Part shown: piece after piece, positions 8,053-16,409 of the stretch | How the letters are laid out: every line of letters begins with the position of its first letter | How positions within the stretch are numbered: the stretch's first letter is position 1 | Assembly: GCA_050729835.1 (NCBI GenBank) | Contig: JBOHLS010000004.1 | Span: forward strand, 95,578-159,577 | Source of the DNA: REEB95 sp050729835 | GTDB taxonomy: Bacteria; Pseudomonadota; Alphaproteobacteria; ATCC43930; CGMCC-115725 | Length of the DNA: 64,000 nucleotides | Direction of reading: 5' to 3' | Notes under the pieces: model-generated | What the model was told of the DNA's origin: nothing | The model's input: only the letters and a program-made list of their open reading frames with translations | The model's database searches: none | Made by a program: the position numbers and the translations under genes

Positions 8053-8771
8053 CACTGCTCGTCCAGGCCGATTTCGACGGCGAACTCGATGCGACGCAAG
8101 CGGCGGCGTTGGCCGCACATCGCGCCGAATGCCCGATCTGCCGGGCCGCCAGAGAATCATTCGACCGCGTGCGCCGGGCGCTGCGCGCGGAGGCGCCCTA
8201 CCATCGCGCGCCGGAGGTTTTGCGGACCCGGCTCGTCGCGCAGGCGAGTCCATCGCGTGCCCGGGCCGGCCGGCCGATGGCGTGGCGGGCGGCTCTGTCC
8301 TTCGTCGCTGGCGGCGCCATCGCCGCGTCGCTGATGCTCGCCGTCGTGCCGCGCCAGACGCCTGACATCGCCATGCAGGTGTTGGCCGGTCATCTCCGCG
8401 CGCTCGAGCCCGGCCATCTCGACGATGTGATTTCCACCGATCAGCACACGGTGAAGTCGTGGTTCGACGGCAAGGTCGATTTCGCGCCGCCGGTCAAGGA
8501 TCTGAAGGCGGTGGGCTTTCCGCTCGAAGGCGGCCGGCTGGATTATCTCGCCGGACGGCGCGTGGCGGCGATGGCCTATGGCCGCGCCAAGCATGTCATC
8601 GATCTCTTCGCTTGGCCCGAGGCGGGCGCGGACGCGGGGCCGACCGTGCTCGCGCGCAATGTCTATACGATGATCCGCTGGCGCCAGGACGGCATGGTGC
8701 TGTGGGCGGTGTCTGACGTCGAGCGCTCCCAGCTCGAGGATATCGTCGCACGCTGGCGAACGACGCCGTAG
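8016..8771 (+). CDS. Anti-sigma factor with zinc-binding N-terminus and one membrane helix
   Basis: Predicted membrane anti-sigma factor of 251 residues, the partner of the ECF sigma gene it overlaps. The N-terminal domain has the HxxxCxxC zinc signature (HRAECPICRAARE, around residues 38-50), a central membrane helix lies at about 88-110 (ALSFVAGGAIAASLMLAVV), and a periplasmic C-terminal domain follows. The ATG at 8016 lies inside the last codons of the sigma gene. The frame is clean although the sigma gene is broken, so this regulator may now have no cognate target here. It could also be held as an orphan that binds another sigma factor. Confidence 0.88.
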   Translation: MPRPHDTGECEMTLLVQADFDGELDATQAAALAAHRAECPICRAARESFDRVRRALRAEAPYHRAPEVLRTRLVAQASPSRARAGRPMAWRAALSFVAGGAIAASLMLAVVPRQTPDIAMQVLAGHLRALEPGHLDDVISTDQHTVKSWFDGKVDFAPPVKDLKAVGFPLEGGRLDYLAGRRVAAMAYGRAKHVIDLFAWPEAGADAGPTVLARNVYTMIRWRQDGMVLWAVSDVERSQLEDIVARWRTTP

Positions 8772-8781
8772 CGCCGCCGCG

Positions 8782-10026
8782 CTATTTCAGCGCGTCGGTG
8801 TAGGGAAAGATCAGCTTTCCGGTCGCGTAGGCTTTCGGCCAGACCACGACGTCGTGCTTCGGATTCTCGAGCTGGCCGAGGTCGCTGCCGGTCAGGTGCT
8901 GCCACTGGCTGAAGACGTAACGCGGCTTCGCCCACTCGCCGTCGGCATTGAAGCGGATTTTGCCGACCACGGTCGAGAAGCTGTGACTGTGCATGTACTG
9001 GGCGAGCTTGCGGTGGTCGAGACTCTTGGTGTCTTCGACCGCCTGCGCCAGGACCTGGCCAGCGGCATAGCCGAACGGCACGAAGCCGTAGCCGAGCGGA
9101 TCGATGCCGCCTTTCTGCCTGGCAATCGCCTGATAGCGCTTCAAGAGATCGCGCGAGCTCGGGAAGTCGAAGGCCGGCACGAAATCCTCGTGGAAGAGGA
9201 TGCCGTTCATCAGCGGCCCCATCTGGACCTTCAACGGCGTCGCCAGGAGCCCGATCATCGTGCCGCCGAATATCTTGGTTTTGAGCCCGATCTCGCGCGC
9301 GGCGCGGACGATTCCGACGGTGTCGGGCGGGTACGACGCCACGAAGACGACGTCCGGATTGGTCGCCTGGACCGCGCGCATGATCGGCGCGAAGTCGGCG
9401 GTCGGCGGCGGGTAGAGCTTGTCGTAGACGATGGTGAGGCCCGCCTTCTTGGCGTTGTCGCGCGCGCCGTCGGTCGCGTTCTTGCCGAACTCGGCGTCGA
9501 TGCCGACGATCGCGATGGTCTTGACCTTGGGCTTCAACGACGCGGCGATGTCGAAGAATCCCGACGAGAAGGCGTGCACCGGATCGGGTCCGAGCGGCAC
9601 CATCGAGAAATACTGGTCGTAGTGGTATTGGCGGTTGACCGCGGTGGCGAGCATGCTGATCGTCGTCAGCTTGTGCTGCATGATCACCGGCATCGCTGCC
9701 GCCATCAGGTTGGTGCCGTAGGGGCCGAGCAGCAAGTCGACGTGATCGACGTCGATCAGCTTGGTGTAGATTCCCGGATCGTTCGCCGGCAGCGTCTGGT
9801 CGTCGTAGTAGACGAGCTCGACCTGGCGATCGAGCAGGCCGCCTTTGGCGTTGACGTCGTTGCGCCATATCTGAAGTGCGACCAGCAGCTGCTTGCCGTT
9901 GGGCGCGTTGGCGCCGGTCAGGCCGAGCGCGAAGCCGACCTTGATCGGTGCGGCGGCGAACGCGCCTTGCGTCGCTATCAGCGCCACCGCCACGGCGGCG
10001 ACCAAGAGCCTGAGACTGCGGAACAT
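8782..10026 (-). CDS. Periplasmic substrate-binding protein of a branched-chain amino acid-type ABC transporter
   Basis: A Peripla_BP_6 (LivJ-like) solute receptor of 414 residues. A signal peptide covers about residues 1-25 (LLVAAVAVALIATQGAFAAA). The mature part starts PIKVGFALGLTGANAPNGKQ and keeps the two-lobe fold, with LLLGPYGTNLMAAAMPVI and GIDAEFGKNATDGARDNAKK. No permease or ATPase genes flank it, so it is an orphan receptor whose transporter must lie elsewhere. Substrate cannot be told; the family covers amino acids, amides and aromatic acids. The ATG at 10026 is preceded by a G-rich ribosome site (GGGGGGG) and fits the signal peptide. The stop is TAG and faces the anti-sigma gene. 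Confidence 0.9.
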   Translation of the reverse strand: MFRSLRLLVAAVAVALIATQGAFAAAPIKVGFALGLTGANAPNGKQLLVALQIWRNDVNAKGGLLDRQVELVYYDDQTLPANDPGIYTKLIDVDHVDLLLGPYGTNLMAAAMPVIMQHKLTTISMLATAVNRQYHYDQYFSMVPLGPDPVHAFSSGFFDIAASLKPKVKTIAIVGIDAEFGKNATDGARDNAKKAGLTIVYDKLYPPPTADFAPIMRAVQATNPDVVFVASYPPDTVGIVRAAREIGLKTKIFGGTMIGLLATPLKVQMGPLMNGILFHEDFVPAFDFPSSRDLLKRYQAIARQKGGIDPLGYGFVPFGYAAGQVLAQAVEDTKSLDHRKLAQYMHSHSFSTVVGKIRFNADGEWAKPRYVFSQWQHLTGSDLGQLENPKHDVVVWPKAYATGKLIFPYTDALK

Positions 10027-10217
10027 CGCGGGACCCCCCCGGAAAACGTCCAGCTTCGACGGCCGGTTCGGCCCGCGCCATCTTTAACATGCGCCTGCCC
10101 ATCGCCCAAGGCCCGCCCACGTCGCACGGCGGTCCGATGGCGCCCCAAAATCGCCGTAAAACCGGCTCACACTCCGGCAATGTCGGATGTGTTCCCGCTG
10201 TGTTGTCGTCGCGCGTG

Positions 10218-10628
10218 ATGGTTGCAAATCCGGCTTCCCGCGAATCGCCGCTGCCGCTGGCCGGGCTCGAGGTTCTCCTGGTCGAGCACGAGAGCGCCGC
10301 CGTGTTCGTGGTCGAGGACATGCTGTTCAACCTGGGCGCGGCGACCGTGTGGCATGCCGCGAATGTCGACGGCGCGTTGGCGCTGTTGCGAAACCGCCGA
10401 CCGGGGGTCGCGGTCGTCGATGTCAGCCTCGCCGGCGAGCCAGCTTATCCGGTCGCAGAAAAGCTGACTGCGGCGGGCATTCCCTTCGTCTTCGTCGCCG
10501 GCTATGGCAGCGACGGCATCCGGCGCCGCTGGTCGGAGCACGTCACGCTGCAGAAGCCGTTTCGTCCGGCGACCCTCGCCACGGCCCTGCGCGCGGCGCT
10601 CAACGCCAACGGCGCCAGCGCACCGTAA
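10218..10628 (+). CDS. Stand-alone receiver-domain (REC) protein
   Basis: A 136-residue single-domain response-regulator-like protein. The fold reads LEVLLVEHESAAVFVVEDML, VAVVDVSLAGEPAYPVAEKL (the Asp of VVDVSL is the likely phosphoryl acceptor), IPFVFVAGYG and the conserved Lys of LQKPF. The acidic pocket at the start is reduced (VEHE in place of VEDE), so phosphorylation may be weakened. No output domain and no kinase are adjacent. The ATG at 10218 is preferred because the 43 residues of the longer reading look non-coding. It is similar to the many small receivers of Rhodospirillales and Rhizobiales with unknown targets. Confidence 0.82.
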   Translation: MVANPASRESPLPLAGLEVLLVEHESAAVFVVEDMLFNLGAATVWHAANVDGALALLRNRRPGVAVVDVSLAGEPAYPVAEKLTAAGIPFVFVAGYGSDGIRRRWSEHVTLQKPFRPATLATALRAALNANGASAP

Positions 10629-10634
10629 CCGCAC

Positions 10635-11083
10635 CTAGCGCACCAGCGCGTCCCAGCCGAAGGCGATGTGGCGATAGGACAGCGCCTCGGCCTGCTGCCG
10701 CCGCGCCGAGCGCCGCTGGCAACATGCCCGCCATCGGCAGCAGCGAGCCGTCGAGTGCCAGTTCGCCCAATGCGACGAAGCGCTCGAGCTCCTCGCCCGG
10801 CAGCACGTCCATCGCCGCCAGCAAGCCGAGTGCGATCAGCAGATCGAAATGGCTGCCTTCTTTCAGGAGATCGGCCGGCGCCAGGTTGACGATGATGCGC
10901 CGGGCCGGCAGCGCCAAGCCCATCGCGGTGAGCGCCGCGCGCAACGCGCTCGCGCGATTCGCCGACCGCCTTGTCGGGCAAGGCCCACCATGGTGAACGC
11001 CGGCAGGCCACCGGCGATCGTCACCTGAGCCTCGACGGGCACCGCCTCGATCCCCTCGCGACGGTGCGGATGCGCGCGACCAT
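10635..11083 (-). pseudogene. comM: comM/YifB (Mg-chelatase-like ATPase) remnant with core deletion
   Basis: Remains of a ComM-type AAA+ helicase, which normally exceeds 500 residues and aids branch migration in transformation. On the minus strand an ATG at 11083 behind GGGGGGAG opens MVARIRTVA, then after a lesion EGIEAVPVEAQVTIAGGLPAFTMVGL, DKAVGESRERV and RAALTAMGLALPARRIIVNL up to LPAALGAAA. At least three frame changes are needed in this part (near 11054, 10980 and 10945). The last 70 bases, in another frame, read RRQQAEALSYRHIAFG, which resembles the extreme C-terminus of the family. The Walker motifs and the whole ATPase core are gone: an internal deletion plus frameshifts. Confidence 0.8.
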
Positions 11084-11204
11084 GCTCCCCCCTGGGGCGC
11101 CGGGTCGCAGGCTATCGCGCAAGCGGCGAGCGCGAAAGCTCGCCCGAAACCGATCCGCGCCGCTACCGTTGGTTTTCGGGTTCCACGACAGCGGGAGGCA
11201 CGTC

Positions 11205-11381
11205 ATGGCGCCTCGAACCAAGCGCGGCAAGACGGCGCGCGTGATGCGGGAATTCAAGCAGGGCCGGTTGCGAGGCGGGCGCGGCCTCCACGGCAAGGTC
11301 AAAAGCCGCTGTCAGGCGGTCGCCATCGCGATGTCGGAATCGGGCCAATCCCGGAAGCGCCGGCGATGCAAACGGCGCTGA
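11205..11381 (+). CDS. DUF6496-like small basic protein
   Basis: A 58-residue, very Lys/Arg-rich protein with the pattern of DUF6496: VMREFKQGRLRGG, then KVKSRCQAVAIAMSES, close to the family's K-V-x-x-E-[FY]-K-x-G-x-L and SRxQAxAIAxSE. The ATG at 11205 has GGGAGG seven bases upstream, which supports translation. The function is unknown; the charge suggests a nucleic-acid-binding or ribosome-associated role, but that is a guess. It stands alone between the comM remnant and the DUF2244 gene. Confidence 0.75.
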   Translation: MAPRTKRGKTARVMREFKQGRLRGGRGLHGKVKSRCQAVAIAMSESGQSRKRRRCKRR

Positions 11382-11384
11382 GAC

Positions 11385-11882
11385 TCAACGCGCGGTCAAA
11401 GCCGCGCGCCACCGGGCGAAGGCATCCTTGAGCCCGCCGTAGAGCCGCTTGCGCTCCACCGGCGAGAGGAAGGCGCCGAGCGCCAAGCGCGTGCCGTGCG
11501 AGGCGACGGAGAGGCGGTTTTCGTCGGCGTCGATCTCCTCGAACACCAGCCGCGCCCACACCGGCTCGAAGCGCCAATGGCGCCGGTCGCCGCGCACGCC
11601 GATGCGCTCGACGGTGAGGTCGGACGCGGTCAGCCGCACATGCTCGACCTTGCGCGCGCTGCGGTAGCTGGCGCGGAAAGCGAGATAGACCAGCGCCACA
11701 TCGAGGCCGAAGAAGCCAGTCACCGGCCAAGCGCCGAGCAGGACGCAGCCGACCGACAACGCGAACGAGGCGCCGCCGAGCACCGCCATCACCACGCCGA
11801 AACCCCGGGGCGGCAGGCTGCGATAGGGTTGCAGCCGCGCATCGAAGAACACCGAATTGGCTTCGGTGGCGCTCATGGCCAT
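11385..11882 (-). CDS. DUF2244 integral membrane protein
   Basis: A 165-residue inner-membrane protein of the DUF2244 family. The N-terminal SVFFDARLQPYRSLPPRGFGVVM is typical. Two membrane helices follow at about 28-75 (VVMAVLGGASFALSVGCVLLG and FGLDVALVYLAFRASYRSA), then a soluble beta-rich domain with VERIGVRGDRRHWRFEPVWARL. Function is unknown. In alphaproteobacteria it is commonly beside nth, as here, where the two are divergent with 20 bases between the starts. An internal ATG at 11876 is an equally good start. Confidence 0.88.
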   Translation of the reverse strand: MAMSATEANSVFFDARLQPYRSLPPRGFGVVMAVLGGASFALSVGCVLLGAWPVTGFFGLDVALVYLAFRASYRSARKVEHVRLTASDLTVERIGVRGDRRHWRFEPVWARLVFEEIDADENRLSVASHGTRLALGAFLSPVERKRLYGGLKDAFARWRAALTAR

Positions 11883-11902
11883 GGCCGTATTAGGGTCCCG
11901 TT

Positions 11903-12676
11903 ATGGCCCGCATGTCAAAAGAGAACGCCGCCCGGTTCCTTGCGTTGCTGGCTGCCGAGCGGCCCGATCCGACCACCGAGCTCGAATACATCAATCCGTA
12001 CACGCTCCTGGTGGCGGTGGTGCTTTCGGCCCAGGCGACCGACGTCGGCGTCAACAAGGCCACGACCGAGCTGTTCAAGGTCGCCGATACACCGGCCAAG
12101 ATGGTCGCGTTGGGCGAGGCCAAACTGCGCGATACCATCAAGACCATCGGCCTCTATCGCACCAAGGCGGCGAACGTCGTCCGGCTGTCCAAGATGCTGC
12201 TCGCCGAACACGGCGGCGATGTGCCGACCGACCGCGAGGCACTCGAGGCGTTGCCCGGCGTCGGGCGCAAGACCGCCAACGTCGTGCTCAACGTCGCCTT
12301 CGGCCAGCCGACCATCGCCGTCGACACGCATATCTTCCGTCTCGGCAACCGCACCGGCCTGGCGCCGGGCAAGGATCCTCGCGCGGTCGAGGCGGCGCTG
12401 GTGGCGATCGTGCCGGAGCAATATCTCCGCCATGCGCATCACTGGCTGATCCTGCACGGCCGTTACGTTTGCACCGCGCGCAATCCGAAATGCGAGGCTT
12501 GCGTCGTCAACCATCTTTGTCTGTACGAGGCCAAGACGACGCTCGGCGATCCGGCGCGACCGGCGGCGGCTAAGGCTTCGCCAGTACGTCGGCCATCACA
12601 TAGAGCCCGGGCTTCTTTCGCGCGAGCCATTGGGCGGCGCGCACCGCGCCGCGCGCGAAGACCCGGCGCGAGGTAG
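11903..12676 (+). CDS. nth: Nth, endonuclease III
   Basis: DNA glycosylase/AP lyase that removes oxidised pyrimidines. The helix-hairpin-helix (LPGVGRKTANVVLNVAFG, about 118-135) carries the catalytic Lys (GRKTA), and the Asp of VDTHIFR follows. The [4Fe-4S] loop C-x6-C-x2-C-x5-C is complete (CTARNPKCEACVVNHLC, about 191-207). Family members end near residue 215. This frame runs on to 257 residues with a low-complexity Arg/Ala tail and overlaps the antisense 3' end of dapB by 107 bases, so the natural stop seems lost. The core enzyme looks functional. Confidence 0.95.
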   Translation: MARMSKENAARFLALLAAERPDPTTELEYINPYTLLVAVVLSAQATDVGVNKATTELFKVADTPAKMVALGEAKLRDTIKTIGLYRTKAANVVRLSKMLLAEHGGDVPTDREALEALPGVGRKTANVVLNVAFGQPTIAVDTHIFRLGNRTGLAPGKDPRAVEAALVAIVPEQYLRHAHHWLILHGRYVCTARNPKCEACVVNHLCLYEAKTTLGDPARPAAAKASPVRRPSHRARASFARAIGRRAPRRARRPGAR

Positions 12677-13379
12677 CGCGGTGGGCGAGATCGACGGTCT
12701 CGCCCGAACCGGCGAACGTCACCTGATGGAATCCGACCTCGTCGCCGCCGCGGAGCACAGCGAAGCCGATGTCGCCAGCCTTGCGCGGGCCGCTGACGCC
12801 GTCGCGCGCGGCGACGCGCTTCTTGCCGAGATCGACACCGCGCCCGGCGGCTGCCGCGCGGCCGAGCGCCAGCGCCGTGCCCGATGGCGCGTCGACTTTG
12901 TGGCGGTGATGCATCTCGAGGATCTCGATGTCGTAGTCCGGTCCGAGCTGCGACGCCGCTTCGCGCACGAGTTCCAAAAGCAGATTGATCCCGACGCTCA
13001 TGTTGGGCGCCCACAGGATCGGCGCCTTGCGCGCCGCCTGCTTGAGCGCGCTTTCCTGCGCGGCGTCGAGCCCGGTGGTGCCAATGACCAGCGCCTTGCC
13101 AGTCGCCGCCGCGATCTTGGCGTGGCCGACGCTGGCCGCCGGCCACGAGAAATCGATCACCGCGTCGGCGACCCGGAACAAGCCGAGCGCGTCGCTGCCG
13201 ACTTTGGTGCCGAGCGATCCGACGCCGGCCAGCTCGCCCAGATCGCGGCCGAGATGCGAGCTGTCGGCCGCGTCGATGCCGCCGACGAGTCGCATTCCCT
13301 TGGTCTCCAGCACTTCGAGCGCGACCATGCGGCCCATCCGCCCGCCGCAGCCGGAAACCCCGATCTTGAACTCGGCCAT
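12570..13379 (-). CDS. dapB: DapB, 4-hydroxy-tetrahydrodipicolinate reductase
   Basis: NAD(P)H-dependent reductase of the lysine/diaminopimelate pathway. The 269 residues show the Rossmann start MAEFKIGVSGCGGRMGRMV, VIDFSWPAA, the loop IGTTGLDAAQ, APNMSVGINLL, the catalytic motif EMHHRHKVDAPSGTAL (about 151-166) and a C-terminal nucleotide/tetramer segment with GLYVMADVL. The start at 13379 is supported by GGGGAG upstream and by the family N-terminus; longer readings run into the murJ upstream region. The last 107 bases overlap the nth reading frame on the other strand. Confidence 0.97.
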   Translation of the reverse strand: MAEFKIGVSGCGGRMGRMVALEVLETKGMRLVGGIDAADSSHLGRDLGELAGVGSLGTKVGSDALGLFRVADAVIDFSWPAASVGHAKIAAATGKALVIGTTGLDAAQESALKQAARKAPILWAPNMSVGINLLLELVREAASQLGPDYDIEILEMHHRHKVDAPSGTALALGRAAAAGRGVDLGKKRVAARDGVSGPRKAGDIGFAVLRGGDEVGFHQVTFAGSGETVDLAHRATSRRVFARGAVRAAQWLARKKPGLYVMADVLAKP

Positions 13380-13494
13380 ATCCTGCTCCCCTCGCCTGAA
13401 ACTCGGCGAAGGGCGGCGCAAATGCAAGCGCGGCGCGGCCCCGGTCGGCGGCCCTCTTCCCACGACTCGCCGCATCCTCTACACCATCGCCTTC

Positions 13495-15057
13495 ATGGCC
13501 CTTCTGCGCTCGGTCGCGACCGTCGGCGGCTACACCATGATGAGCCGCGTCTTGGGTTTCGTGCGCGACATGCTGACGGCGCAGTTTCTTGGCGCCGGGC
13601 CGGTGGCCGACGCCTTTTTCGTCGCGCTGCGCCTGCCCAACCTGTTCCGCAGCTTCTTCGCCGAGGGCGCGTTCAGCGCCGCCTTCGTGCCGATCTTCGC
13701 CGGCATGATCGCCAAGGAGGGACATAAGCCGGCGCGGCTCTTCGCCGAGGACGCGATGGCGATGCTGACGACCGTGCTCTTCGTCTTCGTTCTGGCCTGC
13801 GAGATCGCCACACCGGCGCTGCTGCACGTGCTGGCGCCAGGCTTCGCCGCCGAGCCGGAGAAATTCGCGCTCACCGTCACGCTGACGCGCATCACCTTTC
13901 CCTATCTGCTGTTCATCTCTTTGGTGGCGTTGCAAGGCGGCGTGCTCAACTCGCTCGAGCGCTTCGCCGCCACCGCGGCGACGCCGGTGCTGCTCAACCT
14001 CTTTCTGATCGGCACCCTGCTGCTGGTGCGGCCGGTAAGCGGCGCGGCGCTGAGTTGGGCGGTAACGACTGCCGGCTTCGCCCAGTTCGTCTGGCTGATG
14101 GTGTCGTGCCGCCAGGCCGGGCTGCCGCTGCGCTTTCCGCGGCCGCGCTGGACGCCGGCCCTGAAACGCCTCGTCGGATTGATGGGCCCCGGTATCTTCG
14201 GCGCCGGCGTGACGCAGCTCAACCTCGTGGTCTCGACCGCGGTCGCCTCGCTGCTGCCGACCGGCGCGGTCTCCTATCTCTATTACGCCGACCGGCTCAA
14301 CCAGCTGCCGTTGGCCGTAGTCGGCATCGCCGTCGGCACCGCCATCCTGCCGCCGCTGTCGCGCCAAATCCGCACCGGCGACGAAGCCGGCGCGGTGCGG
14401 ACGCAGAATCGCGGCCTCGAGCTGGCGCTGCTGCTGACCCTGCCGGCGGCGGTGGCGCTCGGCGTGCTGGCGCGGCCGATCCTGGCGACGTTGTTCGAGC
14501 GCGGCGCCTTCGGGCCGACCGAGGTCGTTGCGACGGCTGGCGCGCTCGCCGCCTATGCGGCCGGCTTGCCGGCCTTCGTGCTGGTCAAGGTGCTGGCGCC
14601 GGCTTTCTTCGCGCGCCACGACACCGCAACGCCGGTCAAGGTGGCGGTGCTCGCGGTCGCGGCCAACCTCGTGCTGACGTTGACGCTCGGCGTGGCGCTG
14701 CCCTTCGCCCATGTCGGCATCGCCTGCGCCACCTCGGCTGCCGGCTGGATCAACGCCCTGGCGCTGCTCTGGCTGCTGCAGCGGCGCACCCATTTACGGC
14801 TCGACGCGCGCTCGCGTGCGCGCATTCCGCGGATTCTCGTCGCGTCGCTGCTGATGGGCGCGGTGCTGGTCGCGCTCAAGGTGCCGCTGGCGCCCTATTT
14901 CGGCGCGCACCTGCTCGCGCGTTTAGCCGCCCTCGTCGCGCTGATCGCTGCCGGTCTGGCCGCGTTCGCGATCTTCGCGCTGGTGCTGGGCGCCGCCGAC
15001 CGCAGCGAGCTCGGTCAGCGTCTCGGGCTTGACCTCGCGGCCCGGCGGCGGCGATAA
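13495..15057 (+). CDS. murJ: MurJ, lipid II flippase
   Basis: Inner-membrane MOP-superfamily flippase that moves lipid II across the membrane for peptidoglycan synthesis. The 520 residues begin MALLRSVATVGGYTMMSRVLGFVRDML, followed by ADAFFVALRLPNLFRSFFAEGAFSAAFVPIF, the MurJ signature. About fourteen hydrophobic helices follow, with PLAVVGIAVGTAILPPLSRQ near residue 280 and the ERGAF segment near 340. The start ATG at 13495 matches the family N-terminus; a long upstream extension would run through dapB antisense. Divergent from dapB and followed 35 bases later by trpS. Confidence 0.96.
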   Translation: MALLRSVATVGGYTMMSRVLGFVRDMLTAQFLGAGPVADAFFVALRLPNLFRSFFAEGAFSAAFVPIFAGMIAKEGHKPARLFAEDAMAMLTTVLFVFVLACEIATPALLHVLAPGFAAEPEKFALTVTLTRITFPYLLFISLVALQGGVLNSLERFAATAATPVLLNLFLIGTLLLVRPVSGAALSWAVTTAGFAQFVWLMVSCRQAGLPLRFPRPRWTPALKRLVGLMGPGIFGAGVTQLNLVVSTAVASLLPTGAVSYLYYADRLNQLPLAVVGIAVGTAILPPLSRQIRTGDEAGAVRTQNRGLELALLLTLPAAVALGVLARPILATLFERGAFGPTEVVATAGALAAYAAGLPAFVLVKVLAPAFFARHDTATPVKVAVLAVAANLVLTLTLGVALPFAHVGIACATSAAGWINALALLWLLQRRTHLRLDARSRARIPRILVASLLMGAVLVALKVPLAPYFGAHLLARLAALVALIAAGLAAFAIFALVLGAADRSELGQRLGLDLAARRRR

Positions 15058-15092
15058 CGGTCGCGCCCGCGCCCTCCATCAGCGATGACGGC

Positions 15093-16091
15093 ATGAAACG
15101 CATCTTCTCGGGCGTCCAGCCCACCGGCAACCTCCACCTCGGCAACTATCTCGGCGCGATCCGCAACTGGGTCCAGCTGCAGAAGGACTTCGACTGCATC
15201 TTCTGCATCGTCGACCTGCACGCGCTCACCCTGCCGCAGGATCCGAAGGAATTGCGCGAGCAGACGCGCGAAGTCACCGCCGCCTACATCGCCGCCGGCA
15301 TCGATCCCGAGCGCTGCATTATCTTCAATCAAAGCACCGTGCCGGGCCACGCCGAACTCGCCTGGCTCTTGGGCTGCTTGACGCCGCTCGGCTGGCTCAA
15401 CCGCATGACCCAGTTCAAGGAGAAGGCTGGCAAGCACCGCGAGGAAGCTGGCCTCGGCCTCTATTCCTATCCGGTGCTGATGGCGGCCGACATCCTACTC
15501 TACAAGGCGACGCACGTGCCGGTGGGCGAGGACCAGAAGCAGCATTTGGAATTGGCGCGCGACATCGCCGGCGCCTTCAACCGCCGCTATGGCGTCGAGT
15601 TCTTTCCCCTGCCGGAGCCGCAAATCTTTGGCGCCGGCACGCGGGTGATGAGCCTGCGCGACGGCACCAAGAAAATGTCGAAATCCGACAGCTCGGATTA
15701 TTCGCGCCTCAACATGACCGACGATGCCGATGCCGTCGCGCTCAAGATCAAGAAAGCCAAGACCGACCCGTTGCCGCTGCCAGCGACCAAGAAGGAGGCC
15801 GAAACGCGGCCGGAGGCCGACAATCTGCTCGGCATCTACGCGGCGCTCGCTGATCTCGACAAGCCGACGGCGATCGCGCGCTTCGCCGGCAAGAATTTCT
15901 CCGCCTTCAAGGACGAGCTTGCCGGCGTGGCGGGCACGGTACTGGGCAAGATCGGTTCCGAGATGAGGCGGCTGACAGCCGATCCCGGCTATATTGATAA
16001 CGTGCTGAAGCGCGGCGCGGAGCGCGCCAACGCCATCGCCAAGCCGGTGCTGCGCGAGGTCTTCGACACGATGGGCCTGCTGCGGCCCTGA
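15093..16091 (+). CDS. trpS: TrpS, tryptophanyl-tRNA synthetase
   Basis: Class I synthetase that charges tRNA-Trp. The 332 residues start KRIFSGVQPTGNLHLGNYLGAI, containing the HIGH-type motif as HLGN. The tryptophan pocket region includes YPVLMAADILLYKATHVPVGEDQKQHLELARD, and the KMSKS loop is at 194-198. Length and N-terminus match the bacterial family. It lies just after murJ in the same direction and may be co-transcribed. The following 185 bases hold no gene but contain an FNR/FixK-like site. Confidence 0.98.
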   Translation: MKRIFSGVQPTGNLHLGNYLGAIRNWVQLQKDFDCIFCIVDLHALTLPQDPKELREQTREVTAAYIAAGIDPERCIIFNQSTVPGHAELAWLLGCLTPLGWLNRMTQFKEKAGKHREEAGLGLYSYPVLMAADILLYKATHVPVGEDQKQHLELARDIAGAFNRRYGVEFFPLPEPQIFGAGTRVMSLRDGTKKMSKSDSSDYSRLNMTDDADAVALKIKKAKTDPLPLPATKKEAETRPEADNLLGIYAALADLDKPTAIARFAGKNFSAFKDELAGVAGTVLGKIGSEMRRLTADPGYIDNVLKRGAERANAIAKPVLREVFDTMGLLRP

Positions 16092-16154
16092 GCGGCGACC
16101 ACTAACCCGCTGGTATATCAGCGCATGGCCGATCTGCGCGCAGCACCGACCTTA

Positions 16155-16168
16155 TTGACCTAAATCAA
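16155..16168 (+). promoter_or_regulatory. FNR/FixK-like binding site
   Basis: TTGACCTAAATCAA is a dyad that matches the FNR/FixK/NnrR consensus TTGAT-N4-ATCAA at nine of ten fixed positions. It lies 108 bases before the ATG of a 42-codon membrane peptide and points to control by oxygen or nitric oxide. No other gene lies downstream on this strand before the small reading frame. The match is seen; regulation is inferred. Confidence 0.6.
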
Positions 16169-16276
16169 CACAGGGAAATGGTTTTTCCGCCTTAATTCCC
16201 ACCCAGGGGGACGGAACGCCACCCCAATTCGGGCATCGAGACCGGCCGAAAACGGCTGGCCGGAAGGATGGCTGCG

Positions 16277-16405
16277 ATGTGGAACGAAATCACCAGTATG
16301 GCCGGCCATAGCGGCGCGATGGGGCCGACGCTCGGTGTGCTTTGGCTCTTGGGCTTGGCGGTTGCGGCGTTCGCCCGGCTGACGCTGCAGAAGCACCGTC
16401 GCTAG
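16277..16405 (+). CDS. Small single-helix membrane protein (42 residues), unknown
   Basis: A short frame reading MWNEITSMAGHSGAM, a hydrophobic helix at about 16-34 (PTLGVLWLLGLAVAAFA) and a basic tail (RLTLQKHRR), the shape of a small inner-membrane protein with its C-terminus inside. GGAAGG lies nine bases before the ATG; a second in-frame ATG at 16268 overlaps that site and is less likely. An FNR/FixK-like dyad upstream suggests low-oxygen expression. Size and topology recall small subunits of terminal oxidases such as CydX or CcoQ, but no sequence signature was recognised and no oxidase genes are near. It has not been assigned to a family. Confidence 0.55.
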   Translation: MWNEITSMAGHSGAMGPTLGVLWLLGLAVAAFARLTLQKHRR

Positions 16406-16409
16406 GCGC

